From: Halomonas sp. SpR8
GTDB lineage: Bacteria; Pseudomonadota; Gammaproteobacteria; Pseudomonadales; Halomonadaceae
Assembly: GCF_031010195.1 (NCBI RefSeq)
Contig: NZ_JAUAMC010000007.1
Coordinates: forward strand, 186,001-250,000
DNA: 64,000 nucleotides
Direction of reading: 5' to 3'
Shown: one piece after another, positions 63,255-64,000 of the stretch
Numbering within the stretch: the stretch's first letter is position 1
How the letters are laid out: each line of letters opens with the position of its first letter
Program-made: the position numbers and the translations under genes
The notes under the pieces: generated by a model
What the model was told of the DNA's origin: nothing
Database searches by the model: none
Seen by the model: the letters and a program-made list of their open reading frames with translations, nothing else

Positions 63255-64000
63255 TTAGCGGGGCGAAAAGCGCCTCGCTAAGCCGGTTTCAGCAATCATG
63301 CGGGTAGAAATTTCCTCGACAGAAAAGCGCGTCGCATCGATAAACGGTATGTGCATAGTGCGATAGAGTGACTCTGCTTGCTCTACCTCTTGAAGGCACT
63401 GATCCATTGAGCTATAGCGGCTATTGGGGCGACGCTCGTTGCGTATCGCCGACAAGCGTCGCGCATCAATCGTTAAGCCAAACAGCTTTTGCCGATGAGG
63501 CACTAGTGCCTTGGGTAGTTTCAACATACCATCTTCATCTAAATCGTCTTCCGTCAGCGGGTAGTTAGCCGCCCGAATACCAAACTGCAGCGCCAGATAG
63601 AGCGAAGTAGGGGTTTTGCCACAGCGCGAAACGCCGACCAGAATAATATCTGCTTTATCGTATTGGTGAGTGCGCGCGCCATCGTCGTTATCTAGCGCGA
63701 AGTGCACGGAGTGGATGCGATCCATATAGACGTCATCGCTGCCAATCGAGTGAGTGCGACCCACGCTATAGGATGAGTGCGTCTCCAGCTCCTGCTCCAG
63801 AGGTTCGAGGAATGTTGAAAAAATATCGACTTTGAATCCCGATGCTTGACGAATAACATCGCGAATTTGTTGGTCAACAATGGTGTCGATGATGATTGGA
63901 CGATACCCGTCCCGATCAGCCGTCGCTTCAATGATGGACGCCAGCGCCTGGGCTTTTTCTACCGTATCGATGTAGGGCTTGGTCTGCATATCGATATCGA
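63255..64000 (-). CDS. ppsR: PEP synthase regulatory protein, N-terminus cut by the window edge
   Basis: The frame is open through base 64000, so the apparent Met at 63989 is internal; about 25 residues are missing against the family's 270-277. The bifunctional PEP synthase kinase/phosphorylase controls PEP synthase by phosphorylation with ADP. The P-loop-like [20 protein letters not shown] and YPLTEDDL are clear, as is the ending [15 protein letters not shown]. The ppsA gene probably lies just past the edge. Confidence 0.93.
   Translation of the reverse strand, partial: DIDMQTKPYIDTVEKAQALASIIEATADRDGYRPIIIDTIVDQQIRDVIRQASGFKVDIFSTFLEPLEQELETHSSYSVGRTHSIGSDDVYMDRIHSVHFALDNDDGARTHQYDKADIILVGVSRCGKTPTSLYLALQFGIRAANYPLTEDDLDEDGMLKLPKALVPHRQKLFGLTIDARRLSAIRNERRPNSRYSSMDQCLQEVEQAESLYRTMHIPFIDATRFSVEEISTRMIAETGLARRFSPR

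Overview
The window is a contiguous piece of a gammaproteobacterial chromosome, most likely Halomonas or a close relative (Halomonadaceae). The evidence is the conserved order leuCDB-asd-fimV-truA-trpF-trpBA-accD-folC-dedD-cvpA-purF-metZ, a lexA/psrA/nagZ block like that of Pseudomonas, a phasin, moderately high GC, and acidic extensions on several proteins, as in moderate halophiles. Nearly all of it is housekeeping. I see no prophage, transposase, CRISPR array or defence island.

Layout. 1-2.3 kb is a small accessory patch: the end of a GNAT acetyltransferase, a secreted DUF4019 protein, relics of a VOC (glyoxalase-fold) gene and a LysR gene, a macrodomain hydrolase and an unknown protein. 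2.3-8.3 kb holds a complete pgaABCD operon for poly-N-acetylglucosamine on the minus strand. 8.5-14 kb has a LysR regulator divergent from leuCDB, then asd. 14.2-26.3 kb is the fimV-to-metZ run. 26.3-33.9 kb mixes a small secreted protein, cytochrome b561/YceI, a MATE pump, a purine permease, phhB with an aromatic aminotransferase, and cobA. 34-41.3 kb has a membrane-anchored coiled-coil protein, mrp, dcd, purMN, perM-hda and a phasin. 41.5-48.5 kb has fumC, a membrane EEP phosphohydrolase, twin tRNA-Val genes, free-Met-sulfoxide reductase, metNIQ and ribE. 48.8-54 kb is nucleobase salvage (purine permease, apt, gpt, ung, upp, uraA). 54-57.6 kb has mobB, a moaC-moaD fusion, moaE and an RNase J-like nuclease. 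57.8-64 kb has purU, an orphan CbiM-like permease, lexA, psrA, a signal-less YkuD-domain enzyme, nagZ, hpt and the start-truncated ppsR.

How the genes work together. Several blocks converge on methionine/one-carbon and purine metabolism (metZ, metNIQ, purF, purMN, purU, apt, gpt, hpt, two NCS2 permeases). The strongest regulatory discovery is the metN leader: promoter, a SAM-II/SAM-V-type pseudoknot aptamer and an intrinsic terminator whose 5-prime arm can pair with the aptamer, an apparent transcriptional OFF switch for methionine uptake. The two purine-type permeases share a 16-bp palindrome resembling the RutR operator. A second recurring signal is a set of 15-17 bp imperfect tandem duplications confined, as far as I looked, to gaps between genes. 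psrA, the cytoplasmic YkuD enzyme and nagZ form a probable unit linking fatty-acid-responsive regulation with cell-wall recycling.
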